Source: CAZISM01 sp964541895
Lineage (GTDB): Bacteria; Zhuqueibacterota; Zhuqueibacteria; Residuimicrobiales; Residuimicrobiaceae
Length of the DNA: 12,959 nucleotides
Assembly (NCBI GenBank): GCA_964541895.1
Contig: CAZISM010000142.1
Coordinates: 1-12,959, forward strand
Reading direction: 5' to 3'
Shown here piece by piece: positions 5,978 to 12,959 of the stretch. The position numbers and the translations under genes were made by a program. The notes beneath the pieces are model-generated. The model had not been told where the DNA came from and made no database searches. It saw nothing but the letters and a program-made list of their open reading frames with translations. How positions within the stretch are numbered: position 1 is the first letter of the stretch; each line of letters opens with the position of its first letter.

Positions 5978-7231
5978 ATGATCGGCAAAGGCAGCACAGC
6001 GACCGTATTGCAGGAATCGGATGTCTTTCAGCTCTGCAAAGAGGCGTTTGCAGATTCTCGCTTTGACGGTAAAAAAATACTGTTCATCATTCCGGACCAC
6101 TCGCGGACGGCGCCCATCGATGTGATGTTCCGCACCCTGTACGGCATCCTCGCCCATCGCGTCGATCACCTGGATTTCCTCATCGCCCTGGGCACCCATC
6201 CGCCGATGAGCGACGACGCCATCAACGAGCGTGTAGGCATCACCGCATCACAGCGCACCTCCGTGTATCCTCAAGCCCGCTTTTTCAACCACCACTGGAA
6301 AGATCCGCAGCAGCTGCGACACATCGGCACCATCAGCGAACTCGAAGTAGAGGCGCTCTCCGGCGGTCTGATGAAACAGCCGGTGCAGGTGACCATAAAC
6401 AAAATGGTGTTTGACTATGATCTTCTCGTCATCGTCGGACCGACTTTTCCCCATGAAGTGGTGGGATTTTCCGGCGGCAACAAATACCTGTTCCCGGGCA
6501 TTGCCGGCCAGGAGATCATCGACATGTTTCACTGGCTCGGCGCTCTCATCACCAACCAGGGCATCATCGGGCAAAAGTACACTCCCGTTCGCGCCGTGGT
6601 GGATCGGGCGGCGGCGTTTCTGCCCATGGAACGCATGTGCTGCAGCCTGGTGGTCACCGGCCACGATCTCGCCGGCCTCTACATCGGCACGCCGGAAGAG
6701 GCCTGGAGTGCGGCATCGGATCTGTCCGACAAGCTGCATATTTTGTACAAGGAGCGACCGTTCCACACCGTGCTGTCCTGCGCACCCAAAATGTACGACG
6801 ATTTATGGACCGGCGGCAAGTGCATGTACAAGCTGGAACCGGTGGTGGCCGATGGCGGCACCCTGATTATTTATGCGCCGCATATCTCCGAGGTTTCGGT
6901 CTCGCATGGTGAGATTATCGAGCAGGTGGGGTATCACGTCCGCGACTATTTTGTCAAACAGTGGGACCGGTTCAAGCACCTGCCGGCCGGCGTGCTCGCC
7001 CATTCGACGCACGTGCGCGGCGTCGGCACCTTTGAACAGGGTGTGGAAAAACCGAGAATCAACGTGGTGCTGGCGACGGGTATTGCCAGAGAGGTGTGCG
7101 AGAAAATCAATCTCGGCTATCGCGATCCGTCCACGATCCGCATCGAGGAGTTTAAGGATCAGGAGGAAAAGGGTATTCTATACGTCGCCAAGGCCGGCGA
7201 GATGCTCTATCGGCTGAAGAACAAAAAGTGA
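5978..7231 (+). CDS. LarA-superfamily nickel-pincer-dependent racemase/epimerase (possible aldonate 2-epimerase)
   Basis: A 417-residue homologue of lactate racemase LarA (DUF2088 fold), which uses a covalently bound nickel-pincer nucleotide to move hydride at the C2 of 2-hydroxyacids. The pattern and spacing of key residues match LarA: DHSR at 40-43 (LarA Asp72/Arg75), GTHPP with His74 (His108), His159 (His174), GFSGGNKY with Lys169 (Lys184, the pincer attachment lysine), His185 (His200) and Lys281 (Lys298). The LarA Gln295 position is Thr278, pointing to a different substrate. Some LarA homologues are reported as malate, hydroxyglutarate or gluconate epimerases; here, gluconate/mannonate is suggested by the neighbours. 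GGAGG (5967-5971) lies 6 nt before ATG 5978. The LarB, LarC and LarE cofactor-synthesis genes are not in the window. The superfamily call is strong; the substrate is inferred. Confidence 0.92.
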   Translation: MIGKGSTATVLQESDVFQLCKEAFADSRFDGKKILFIIPDHSRTAPIDVMFRTLYGILAHRVDHLDFLIALGTHPPMSDDAINERVGITASQRTSVYPQARFFNHHWKDPQQLRHIGTISELEVEALSGGLMKQPVQVTINKMVFDYDLLVIVGPTFPHEVVGFSGGNKYLFPGIAGQEIIDMFHWLGALITNQGIIGQKYTPVRAVVDRAAAFLPMERMCCSLVVTGHDLAGLYIGTPEEAWSAASDLSDKLHILYKERPFHTVLSCAPKMYDDLWTGGKCMYKLEPVVADGGTLIIYAPHISEVSVSHGEIIEQVGYHVRDYFVKQWDRFKHLPAGVLAHSTHVRGVGTFEQGVEKPRINVVLATGIAREVCEKINLGYRDPSTIRIEEFKDQEEKGILYVAKAGEMLYRLKNKK

Positions 7232-7251
7232 ACAGACGGCCAACTTGAATT

Positions 7252-8145
7252 ATGCGACACGATACTGCGCTTTTTGCCGACAATGTTTCTCAACATGATG
7301 TTCTGATTCTGTTTGATTCGGACGGTACCGTTTTTGACACCGTCCGCGTCAAACAAATAAAGTGCTTTATCCCCACCACCATTCGCTTCTGGAACCTGCA
7401 GCCGATCGAAGAGCCGGCGCGACAGACCGCTGAATTCGTCAATATGTATTCGCGTCATCGCGGCGTCAATCGGTTCCCCGCCCTTTTACTTTTATTCGAT
7501 CTGTTGCGCGAACATCCATACGTCAAGCAGACAGGGTTTACGATTCCGCACTACTCCTCGCTCAGGCAGTGGCTGCAAGAAGAGGCGAACTGGAACCACC
7601 AGACTCTGGCGCAAAGAATAGCAAGCCATCATGACCCGGTGCTGCAACGGGCTCTGGAATGGAGCCAGGCGATCAACGAGGCCGTTGCTGAAAACGTCAA
7701 CGACATGGCGCCGTTCCGCGGGGTCTCAGAATCGCTCAAGTTCTGCTTTGATCATGCCGACCTGATGGTGTGCTCTACAACAACCGAATCCGCCCTGCGC
7801 AGGGAGTGGCAACGGCACGGGCTGCTGCCGTATGTCCGCCGTATCGCCGGCCAGGAAACGGGCAACAAGAATGAAATTATTCGCACCATGACCGCTCGCT
7901 ACTACCGTCCGGACCATGTGCTCATGGTAGGGGACAGTCCGGTTGATTGGCGGGCTGCCCACGATAATGGCGCCCGCTTTTTTCCCGTGCTGCCGAATGG
8001 GGAAGAAGAGTCGTGGAAAACGTTTTACGCTGGAACAGCGCCGGCTTTTTTTGCCGGCACGTACACCATGGACGATGAGCGTTTCGCGATTGAGCAATTT
8101 TTGTCCCTATTGCCGCCAAACCCGCCCTGGCAGCCCGGCGCGTGA
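7252..8145 (+). CDS. HAD-superfamily hydrolase (phosphatase-like)
   Basis: A 297-residue haloacid-dehalogenase-fold protein with all four motifs. Motif I is LFDSDGTVFDT (Asp22 nucleophile, Asp24 acid/base), motif II VCSTTTES (Ser175/Thr176), motif III Lys206 (GNKNEI), and motif IV MVGDSPVD (Asp228, Asp232). A large alpha-helical insertion (about 35-155) is a C1-type cap, so the substrate is likely a small phosphorylated metabolite. The order of parts resembles phosphoglycolate/beta-phosphoglucomutase-like members, but the cap is unusually long and I do not recognise the subfamily. The start at ATG 7252, 20 nt after the LarA-like stop, has no clear Shine-Dalgarno; close spacing suggests coupling to the upstream gene. 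In this context it may remove a phosphate from a sugar-acid intermediate or dead-end product; that is inference. No terminator is apparent in the 88-bp gap before the convergent gene. Confidence 0.88.
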   Translation: MRHDTALFADNVSQHDVLILFDSDGTVFDTVRVKQIKCFIPTTIRFWNLQPIEEPARQTAEFVNMYSRHRGVNRFPALLLLFDLLREHPYVKQTGFTIPHYSSLRQWLQEEANWNHQTLAQRIASHHDPVLQRALEWSQAINEAVAENVNDMAPFRGVSESLKFCFDHADLMVCSTTTESALRREWQRHGLLPYVRRIAGQETGNKNEIIRTMTARYYRPDHVLMVGDSPVDWRAAHDNGARFFPVLPNGEEESWKTFYAGTAPAFFAGTYTMDDERFAIEQFLSLLPPNPPWQPGA

Positions 8146-8233
8146 CCTGCAGCTGGTCTGGCTGGTTCTTGCAGCACGATCCGTCTGCCTCGGTTCTCCA
8201 CAGGCCGGCAAAGCCCCTGGCTGCCACGTCCTT

Positions 8234-10123
8234 TTACATTCCCTTGATCTCCTCCAGCTCCTGCCATCTGGCGTATAGCAGCGGCAGGTCCTGTTCGATC
8301 TCCTCATAACGCGCTTTAGCCTGCGCGATGGCGGCGGGCTCCTCGCGATAAAAGGTCGGTGAGCTGAAACGCAGCAGCAGCTCCTGATGCTCCGCTTCCG
8401 CCTTCTCGATCTGTTCCGGCAACGCCTCCAGTTCGCGCTGCTCCTTAAAGGAGAGCTTGCGTTTGTCTGCCGGTTTTTCCCGTTTGGGCTTGTCCACTGG
8501 TTTTGCTTTGGGTTCCGCAAGCGGTGGTGTCGGACGCTGCCGCAACCAGTCGTCGTAGCCGCCCACATATTCGCGCACCACGCCGTCCCCCTCCAGGGAG
8601 AGAATGCTGGTGACGACGTGGTTGAGAAAATCGCGGTCATGGCTCACCAGCAGCACAGTGCCGCTGTACTGCAGGAGAAGCTCCTCGACAAGTTCGAGGG
8701 TTTCAACATCCAGGTCGTTGGTGGGCTCATCCAGGACCAGCAGGTTGGAAGGTCTGGTAAAAAGCTTAGCCAACAGCAGACGGTTGCGTTCGCCACCGGA
8801 GAGGCTTTTCACCGGGCTTTGCGCCCGTTCCGGGGCGAAGAGGAAATCCTGCAGATAGCCATAGACATGCCGCGTGGTCTCGCCGATGGTTACCATGTTG
8901 TTGCCATCGGCGACGTTATCAAAGACATTTTTATTTTCATCCAGCTGATCGCGCAACTGGTCAAAATAGGCAATTTCCAGGTTGGCGCCCATACGTACCG
9001 TACCGGCTTGTGGTGTGACGTGACCCAATAACAGGCGGAGAAGCGTCGTTTTGCCAATGCCATTAGGACCGATGATGCCAATGCGATCGCCGCGCGCAAT
9101 GATGGTTGAAAAATCTCTTATCACCGCCTTTTCCGCATAGCCAAAGCCGGCCCCGATCACTTCGCAGACGATTTTGCCGCTGAGGCCGGCGTCCACGGCA
9201 TTCATCTGCACCATGCCTGGCGTGTACCGGCGCTCGCGGCGCTGCTGCCGAAGCTGCAAAAGTTTTTTTACCCGGCCTTCATCGCGCGTACGCCGCGCCT
9301 TGACGCCCCGTCTGATCCAGACCTCTTCCTGAGCGAGTTTTTTATCGAATGCCTCCCGCTGGGCCTCTTCTACCGCCTGCTCAGCCTCCTTGCGCATCAG
9401 ATAGCTGTCGTAATCACCGGGCATGCTTTTGAGTTTGCCGCGGTCCAGTTCAACAATTCTGGTTGCGAGTTTACGCAGGAACATCCGGTCATGGGTTACG
9501 AAGAGGATGCTGCCTTCGAAGCGCAGCAAAAACTCCTCCATCCAGCTGATGGCGTCGAGGTCGAGATGGTTGGTCGGTTCATCCAGCAGCAGCAAATCGG
9601 GTTGGTTGACCAGGGCCCGGCCCATCATAGTGCGTCGTTTCAAGCCAGCGGATAAATTGGCAAAACTGGCTTCAGCGGGAAGGTCGAGGCGTGAGATGAT
9701 GGCAGCCACTTTTTGTTCAATGTGCCACCCGCCTTCAACTTCCAGGCGGTGTTGTATGTCGCCCAGCTTGCGCGTGAGATGGTCATCGTGTCTGGTCTGC
9801 ATGAGCACGCTTAAATCGTGGTATTCTGCGACCAGAGCGCCCAAACGACCGAGGCCGCCGGCGATGACATCGAAAACACTCCCCGGGATACCGCCCGGCA
9901 CTTCTTGCTCCAACAGACCGATGCGCACGCCCTGCTGCCGCGAAATCTCACCCGTGTTGAATCCGATGTCCTGGTTGATGATTTTGATCAGGCTCGATTT
10001 TCCCTCGCCGTTACGGCCGAGGAGACAAATACGCTCGTCAGGTTCGATGACCAGATTGATCTGATCCAGAAGCAACGGTCCGCCGAAACTCAGGCTGATA
10101 TTTTTCAAGTCGATCAGGGGCAT
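8234..10123 (-). CDS. uup: ABC-F family ATPase, Uup type
   Basis: A soluble 629-residue protein with two ATP-binding cassettes and no membrane domain. Cassette 1 has Walker A GRNGEGKS (36-43), signature LSAG (157-160), Walker B LLLDEPTNHLD (178-188) and switch THDR (208-211). Cassette 2 has GPNGIGKT (350-357), LSGGE (439-443), VLDEPTNDLD (461-470) and SHDR. A charged linker (about 229-300) joins them. After GGYDDWLRQR a Lys/Pro-rich stretch leads to a C-terminal coiled coil (about 556-629), which marks the Uup branch. ABC-F proteins act on the ribosome; Uup also affects transposon excision and branched DNA in E. coli. The first signature is LSAGLKRR instead of the more usual LSGGW of Uup. AAGGA (complement of 10129-10133) lies 5 nt before the ATG. 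It is convergent with the HAD gene and probably unrelated to it functionally. Confidence 0.95.
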   Translation of the reverse strand: MPLIDLKNISLSFGGPLLLDQINLVIEPDERICLLGRNGEGKSSLIKIINQDIGFNTGEISRQQGVRIGLLEQEVPGGIPGSVFDVIAGGLGRLGALVAEYHDLSVLMQTRHDDHLTRKLGDIQHRLEVEGGWHIEQKVAAIISRLDLPAEASFANLSAGLKRRTMMGRALVNQPDLLLLDEPTNHLDLDAISWMEEFLLRFEGSILFVTHDRMFLRKLATRIVELDRGKLKSMPGDYDSYLMRKEAEQAVEEAQREAFDKKLAQEEVWIRRGVKARRTRDEGRVKKLLQLRQQRRERRYTPGMVQMNAVDAGLSGKIVCEVIGAGFGYAEKAVIRDFSTIIARGDRIGIIGPNGIGKTTLLRLLLGHVTPQAGTVRMGANLEIAYFDQLRDQLDENKNVFDNVADGNNMVTIGETTRHVYGYLQDFLFAPERAQSPVKSLSGGERNRLLLAKLFTRPSNLLVLDEPTNDLDVETLELVEELLLQYSGTVLLVSHDRDFLNHVVTSILSLEGDGVVREYVGGYDDWLRQRPTPPLAEPKAKPVDKPKREKPADKRKLSFKEQRELEALPEQIEKAEAEHQELLLRFSSPTFYREEPAAIAQAKARYEEIEQDLPLLYARWQELEEIKGM

Positions 10124-10393
10124 TGCGATCCTTATGATAAAGCGATGTCCAATTTTTAGTCATCAAATTAGCTATTCAGGGGGCTAAAATCAAGGAGTAA
10201 TCAGGTGAAGGTGGCACCGGGTTGATGATCAAGGTGTATCACGTGCAGCAGCTGTAATCTGAATCTGTCAGGCACGCCCCTGCACGTGAACCCTGGAAAA
10301 ATAACAAAAAGTGAATAATTTTGATTGATCCTGTGTTCTAATCTCTGTTTAAATCCCCCAAATCGTGCTGAACCAAAAAACAAGGAGGTAGTA
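10124..10393. other. Divergent intergenic region with a 10-bp inverted repeat
   Basis: The 270 bp between the divergent uup and beta-barrel genes should contain both promoters. TCACGTGCAG (10239-10248) and CTGCACGTGA (10280-10289) are exact inverted repeats 31 nt apart. TTCTAATC near 10336-10343 contains a possible -10 (TCTAAT) for the beta-barrel gene, but no matching -35 is evident. AAGGAGG (10382-10388... within CAAGGAGGTA) gives that gene a strong ribosome-binding site. No small gene is convincing here. Confidence 0.5.
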
Positions 10394-11005
10394 ATGAAAC
10401 GAAACGGGATACTTTTTTTGGTCATGATCACCATGACAGGGGCTGCTTTTTCGCAAGGCAACACCACTCTGGCCATCACAACGGGTTACACCATGTCGGC
10501 CTATGAGGATCAGGACGATGCAGCAGGCACTTTGCCTATTGGATTGCAGCTTGGCTATCTGGCAAGCCCCAATGTGCAGGTCGGTCTGGAGGTCAACAAT
10601 GCTCTGGCCGGTTTCACCTGGCAATTAAAGGACGAAGGTATTAATATCGAATCTACGTTCAACCAGACCATTATCGGCGCCTATGGCAAGCTGTTCCTGG
10701 GCAGCGGCAAGGTCAAACCGTTTGCAAAGGCCGGCGTCGGCTATTTCACCGGCGACAACGAAACCAAAATCGAGATATTTGATGAAAAGGCGACGGAGAA
10801 GGTGAAAATCGATCCGGCGGTCGGTTTCACAGTAGGCGGCGGTGTGACGCTGAGCAAAAAGCTTTTTGTCGAATTCAACTATAACCTGGTGTCGCGCAAG
10901 ATGGCTGACAGTGAAATCGAAGATGACATGCTGGACGATTCCAGCAATGAAAAAATGGGTATGAATACCTGGTCGGTTCTGGTGGGCTATTCGTTCGGTT
11001 TATAA
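10394..11005 (+). CDS. Small outer-membrane beta-barrel protein (OmpA/OmpW-like porin family fold), exported
   Basis: 203 residues. The N-terminus (MKRNG, then a hydrophobic run ending GAAFSQ) is a Sec signal peptide with probable cleavage near residue 21. The mature part alternates polar and hydrophobic residues in short strands separated by Gly/Asp-rich turns: TLAITTGYT, PIGLQLGYL, QVGLEVNNAL, TIIGAYGKLFL, VKPFAKAGVGYF, AVGFTVGGGVTL, LFVEFNYNLV, WSVLVGYSFGL. This is the pattern of an eight-to-ten-strand outer-membrane barrel; KPFAKAGVGYF and GGGVTL are typical of the outer membrane beta-barrel (OMP_b-brl) group. The last strand has its aromatic residue at the penultimate position. ATG 10394 is chosen because AAGGAGG lies just upstream and the signal peptide begins there; an in-frame ATT at 10325 would add a non-signal leader. 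An acidic loop (about residues 175-187) may be extracellular. No specific function can be assigned. Confidence 0.85.
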   Translation: MKRNGILFLVMITMTGAAFSQGNTTLAITTGYTMSAYEDQDDAAGTLPIGLQLGYLASPNVQVGLEVNNALAGFTWQLKDEGINIESTFNQTIIGAYGKLFLGSGKVKPFAKAGVGYFTGDNETKIEIFDEKATEKVKIDPAVGFTVGGGVTLSKKLFVEFNYNLVSRKMADSEIEDDMLDDSSNEKMGMNTWSVLVGYSFGL

Positions 11006-11086
11006 TGCATGCGTGAACCGAATCCGAGAATGGAGAACCGGCGTTACCTGTCGGACCTCCTAGACCGGCCATCATTAAAGACAGCT

Positions 11087-11113
11087 GAGTTGCCGCCTGA
11101 TGGGCGGCAACTC
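11087..11113. repeat. Perfect 11-bp hairpin
   Basis: GAGTTGCCGCC (11087-11097) and GGCGGCAACTC (11103-11113) are exact inverted repeats around TGATG. The stability is high. Its right arm shares AACTC with the next inverted repeat. Confidence 0.8.
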
Positions 11114-11160
11114 CGGGTCTCCCTCCCCATATAGCCACTGGTTTGGTAACACCCGGAGTT
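11109..11160. repeat. 10-bp inverted repeat enclosing a 32-nt loop, alternative to the neighbouring hairpin
   Basis: AACTCCGGGT (11109-11118) pairs perfectly with ACCCGGAGTT (11151-11160). Positions 11109-11113 are also the end of the 11-bp hairpin at 11087-11113, so both helices cannot form fully at once. GGTCTC (11116-11121) can alternatively pair with GAGACC (11163-11168). Confidence 0.7.
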
Positions 11161-11167
11161 AAGAGAC

Positions 11168-11189
11168 CTTTTGCACCCGCATGCAAAAG
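11168..11189. repeat. 8-bp hairpin
   Basis: CTTTTGCA (11168-11175) and TGCAAAAG (11182-11189) are exact inverted repeats around CCCGCA. It directly follows the preceding structures and has no following T-tract. Confidence 0.65.
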
Positions 11190-11286
11190 TGTCAGACATC
11201 CCCCATACAATGTTAAACTAGCCGATTCTTGCACGTTGCTGTTCTCGTCATGGCCGGCAGCCCGAGGTCGACCAGCGACGGCAGGA

Positions 11287-12959
11287 TTATTTGATCAATT
11301 GCATTTTTTTGTGGATGCGCTGGCCGTTCGCTTCCAGGGAATAGATGTACAGGCCGCTGGCCAACGGCTGACCGGCGTCGTCGCAGCCGTCCCACACCGC
11401 CATGTGCAATCCCGCTCCACGATCCTGGTTTATGAGGTCACGAACACACGCTCCGTTCAGGCTGTAGATTTTCAGGCGCACCGGCCCACGGTTGGGCAAT
11501 GTGAAATAGATCCGCGTGGTGGCGTTAAAGGGATTGGGATAATTCTGTTCAAGATGAAAGGCTTCCGGCGTCTGCCGGCCGGCAACCACGACCCCATGAA
11601 GGTTTTGGCGGCCCTGCAGATCGATATCGGCGATTTTGTAGTAATAGCTTTTGCCGCTTATGGCTGAGGTGTCACGCCAGGTATACCAGCGCAGCGACGA
11701 CGAGTTGCCGGCGCCGTCGATGATCTGGTCCGTGATGGCGAGAAACGGGCCGCTGATGGTTTCTGAACGATATATCTTGAATCCCAGGTTGTCGCTTTCG
11801 CTGGCCGTAGCCCAGCGCAGGTTCACCCCTTCCGCATCCTGAACGGCGTGCACCTCGGCCAGCTCTACCGGCAGAAGCACATCGTCGCTGCCGGTGATGA
11901 TCAGGGCCAAATCCTGTCGGCCTCCATGCAGCTGATGTTTGTGTCGCACGATGATGGTGTACCGGCTTTGTCCTGGATCAGGAATAGAGATCTGTTCGAC
12001 ATTGTCCGTGCAGTTGTCGCCGGATTGCGCCGGTGCATCGGGGCGATGGGGATTGAGACGCCACGGATAATAGACCCGGCCGTTTTCACTTTTGATGATA
12101 CGAACATCCAGATCATTGACAAGTTTTGCGGTCGCATCGTCCAACGACGGTTCGGAAACGGGACCTGGCGGATCGGTCCAGGCAATGGTTACCTTGAGCG
12201 GTTCAGCACCGGTGGTGTGTGCAAAACAGGTGATGGAATCTCCCTGCTGCAGGGTGGTTTCCTGTATAGTCGTGGGATAGAGCAGGTCCTGTTGAACAAG
12301 AGCGGCACAGCGTTCGGCATTGAACACGCCCCATCCGAAACGGTAGTCGGGTCCCGGTGCGGCGCCGGCTTCATCGGCCCCATGAATGGCCACGGCCTTT
12401 AATGCAGCCGATCGCATAAAGCAGGCATGGGTGCGCTGATGGAGTTCCTGCAGCAGCGCCAGGGACCCGGTCACGACTGGTGCGGCCATGGAGGTGCCGC
12501 TGTATACGGCATAGCCGTTCCTGGTCGAATCGGCGCAGGAATATAATCGGAAACCGTTGGCTGACAAATCGGGTTTGATGCGGCCATCGTCGGTCGGCCC
12601 CCAGGAGCTGAAATCGGTCATGACCGCATCCTCGGGAGACGAGCAGCCGTTGACCATATCCATGATGGCGCCGACGGTCAGACCATTTTTGGCGACACCG
12701 ATGCCCTCCAGTCCGTCATAGGCGCAGGCGCCGTTGCCATCGGGCGGACGTTCAGCGGCTTTTTTGAGCAAACGGCGATAGGGCGGGCAGCCCTCTTCGT
12801 CATAGAGGTATTGCCAAAAGTATTCACCGTCCGCCGGTCCCTGATTCTGCGCCTTGTTGCGTTCGTTGCCTGCGCTTTTAACCACAAGATAGTATGGGGC
12901 GCGATACATGATGTCGTCGACCGTAGCCGCATCCTGATTATAAAAGCCGCAGAGATAGT
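11287..12959 (-). CDS. S8 (subtilisin-like) serine peptidase with T9SS C-terminal sorting domain, N-terminally truncated by the window
   Basis: The minus-strand frame is open to the right edge, so the ATG at 12909 is internal (GFYNQDAATVDDI precedes it in frame). The visible ~556 residues lack the catalytic Asp and His, which lie outside the window. KSAGNER contains the oxyanion-hole Asn and YSGTSMAAP the nucleophile Ser (codon 12490-12492). The catalytic domain is followed by a jelly-roll domain (VTIAWTDPPGP, NDLDVRI) and a fibronectin-III-like domain (LPVELAEVHAVQ, VNLRWATASESDNLGFKIYRS). The last ~85 residues start EQNYPNPFNATTRI and end in ASGLYIYSLEANG and KKMQLIK. That end is a T9SS type A sorting/FlgD-like tail, implying secretion across the outer membrane and surface attachment or release. 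Likely substrates are extracellular proteins. The domain calls are firm; the specificity is unknown. Confidence 0.95.
   Translation of the reverse strand, partial: YLCGFYNQDAATVDDIMYRAPYYLVVKSAGNERNKAQNQGPADGEYFWQYLYDEEGCPPYRRLLKKAAERPPDGNGACAYDGLEGIGVAKNGLTVGAIMDMVNGCSSPEDAVMTDFSSWGPTDDGRIKPDLSANGFRLYSCADSTRNGYAVYSGTSMAAPVVTGSLALLQELHQRTHACFMRSAALKAVAIHGADEAGAAPGPDYRFGWGVFNAERCAALVQQDLLYPTTIQETTLQQGDSITCFAHTTGAEPLKVTIAWTDPPGPVSEPSLDDATAKLVNDLDVRIIKSENGRVYYPWRLNPHRPDAPAQSGDNCTDNVEQISIPDPGQSRYTIIVRHKHQLHGGRQDLALIITGSDDVLLPVELAEVHAVQDAEGVNLRWATASESDNLGFKIYRSETISGPFLAITDQIIDGAGNSSSLRWYTWRDTSAISGKSYYYKIADIDLQGRQNLHGVVVAGRQTPEAFHLEQNYPNPFNATTRIYFTLPNRGPVRLKIYSLNGACVRDLINQDRGAGLHMAVWDGCDDAGQPLASGLYIYSLEANGQRIHKKMQLIK

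Larger units (their letters stand above)
11006..11286. other. Convergent intergenic region with overlapping inverted repeats
   Basis: The 281 bp between two convergent genes contain no credible ORF but several strong inverted repeats between 11087 and 11189, listed separately. None is followed by a clear T-tract on either strand. The dense, partly mutually exclusive pairings suggest a structured RNA, a REP-like intergenic repeat or an unusual convergent terminator. Confidence 0.6.

Noticed and set aside
4037..6199. A 720-codon open frame on the minus strand opposite gnd and part of the neighbouring genes
   Set aside because: It is antisense to the unmistakable gnd sequence, spans the gene boundaries on the other strand and shows no recognisable domain. 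It reflects codon bias in GC-rich coding DNA.
8146..8233. A terminator for the convergent HAD and uup genes
   Set aside because: Only weak repeats such as CTGCA/TGCAG with an 18-nt loop are visible, and there is no T-tract after a stem, so no terminator is called.
11087..11189. Assignment of the structured region to a c-di-GMP (GEMM) riboswitch
   Set aside because: The conserved GEMM core and tetraloop-receptor sequences are not seen, and there is no downstream gene in the right orientation at a suitable distance.
10875..11234. A 119-codon minus-strand frame across the end of the beta-barrel gene and the structured intergenic region
   Set aside because: Half is antisense to the beta-barrel gene and the rest translates inverted repeats; no protein family is recognisable.
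11143..11667. A 174-codon plus-strand frame opposite the 3' end of the subtilase gene
   Set aside because: The minus strand encodes clear T9SS and fibronectin-like domains there, so this is a shadow frame.

Overview
The window most likely comes from a moderately GC-rich bacterium of the FCB superphylum (Bacteroidota, Calditrichota or KSB1-like candidate phyla). The main evidence is a secreted S8 peptidase at the right end with a type IX secretion (T9SS) tail containing the YPNPFN motif. The phylum assignment is an inference. I saw no tRNA, rRNA, CRISPR array, transposase or phage gene.

Layout: (1) bases 1-645 hold the 3' end of a probable B12-binding radical SAM protein and a possible 41-residue single-pass membrane protein, closed by a strong bidirectional terminator (646-682). 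(2) An MFS/ACS hexuronate-type transporter lies on the minus strand (698-1993). (3) A 476-bp regulatory region (1994-2469) carries a perfect 16-bp LacI-type palindrome and a second, imperfect copy. (4) A plus-strand cluster follows: LacI-family regulator, SDR oxidoreductase (ATGA overlap), 6-phosphogluconate dehydrogenase, LarA-superfamily nickel-pincer racemase/epimerase and HAD hydrolase (2470-8145). (5) A convergent Uup-type ABC-F ATPase (8234-10123, minus). (6) A small outer-membrane beta-barrel protein (10394-11005, plus). (7) A structured convergent intergenic stretch (about 11087-11189), then the partial T9SS-exported subtilase running off the right edge on the minus strand.

The centre of interest is the sugar-acid locus (698-8145). 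An ExuT-like transporter, a LacI regulator and an SDR resembling the short-chain D-mannonate oxidoreductase of Bacillus-type exu loci indicate hexuronate/aldonate catabolism. The locus then lacks the expected dehydratase, KDG kinase and KDPG aldolase within the window. It has instead 6-phosphogluconate dehydrogenase and a LarA-type enzyme with its cofactor lysine and catalytic histidines intact. D-mannonate and D-gluconate are C2 epimers, and some LarA homologues are reported to act on gluconate. A coherent hypothesis is therefore fructuronate -> mannonate (SDR) -> gluconate (nickel epimerase) -> 6-phosphogluconate (a kinase encoded elsewhere) -> ribulose-5-phosphate (Gnd). This would route uronates into the pentose phosphate pathway instead of through KDG. 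It is an inference from gene content and motifs, not demonstrated.
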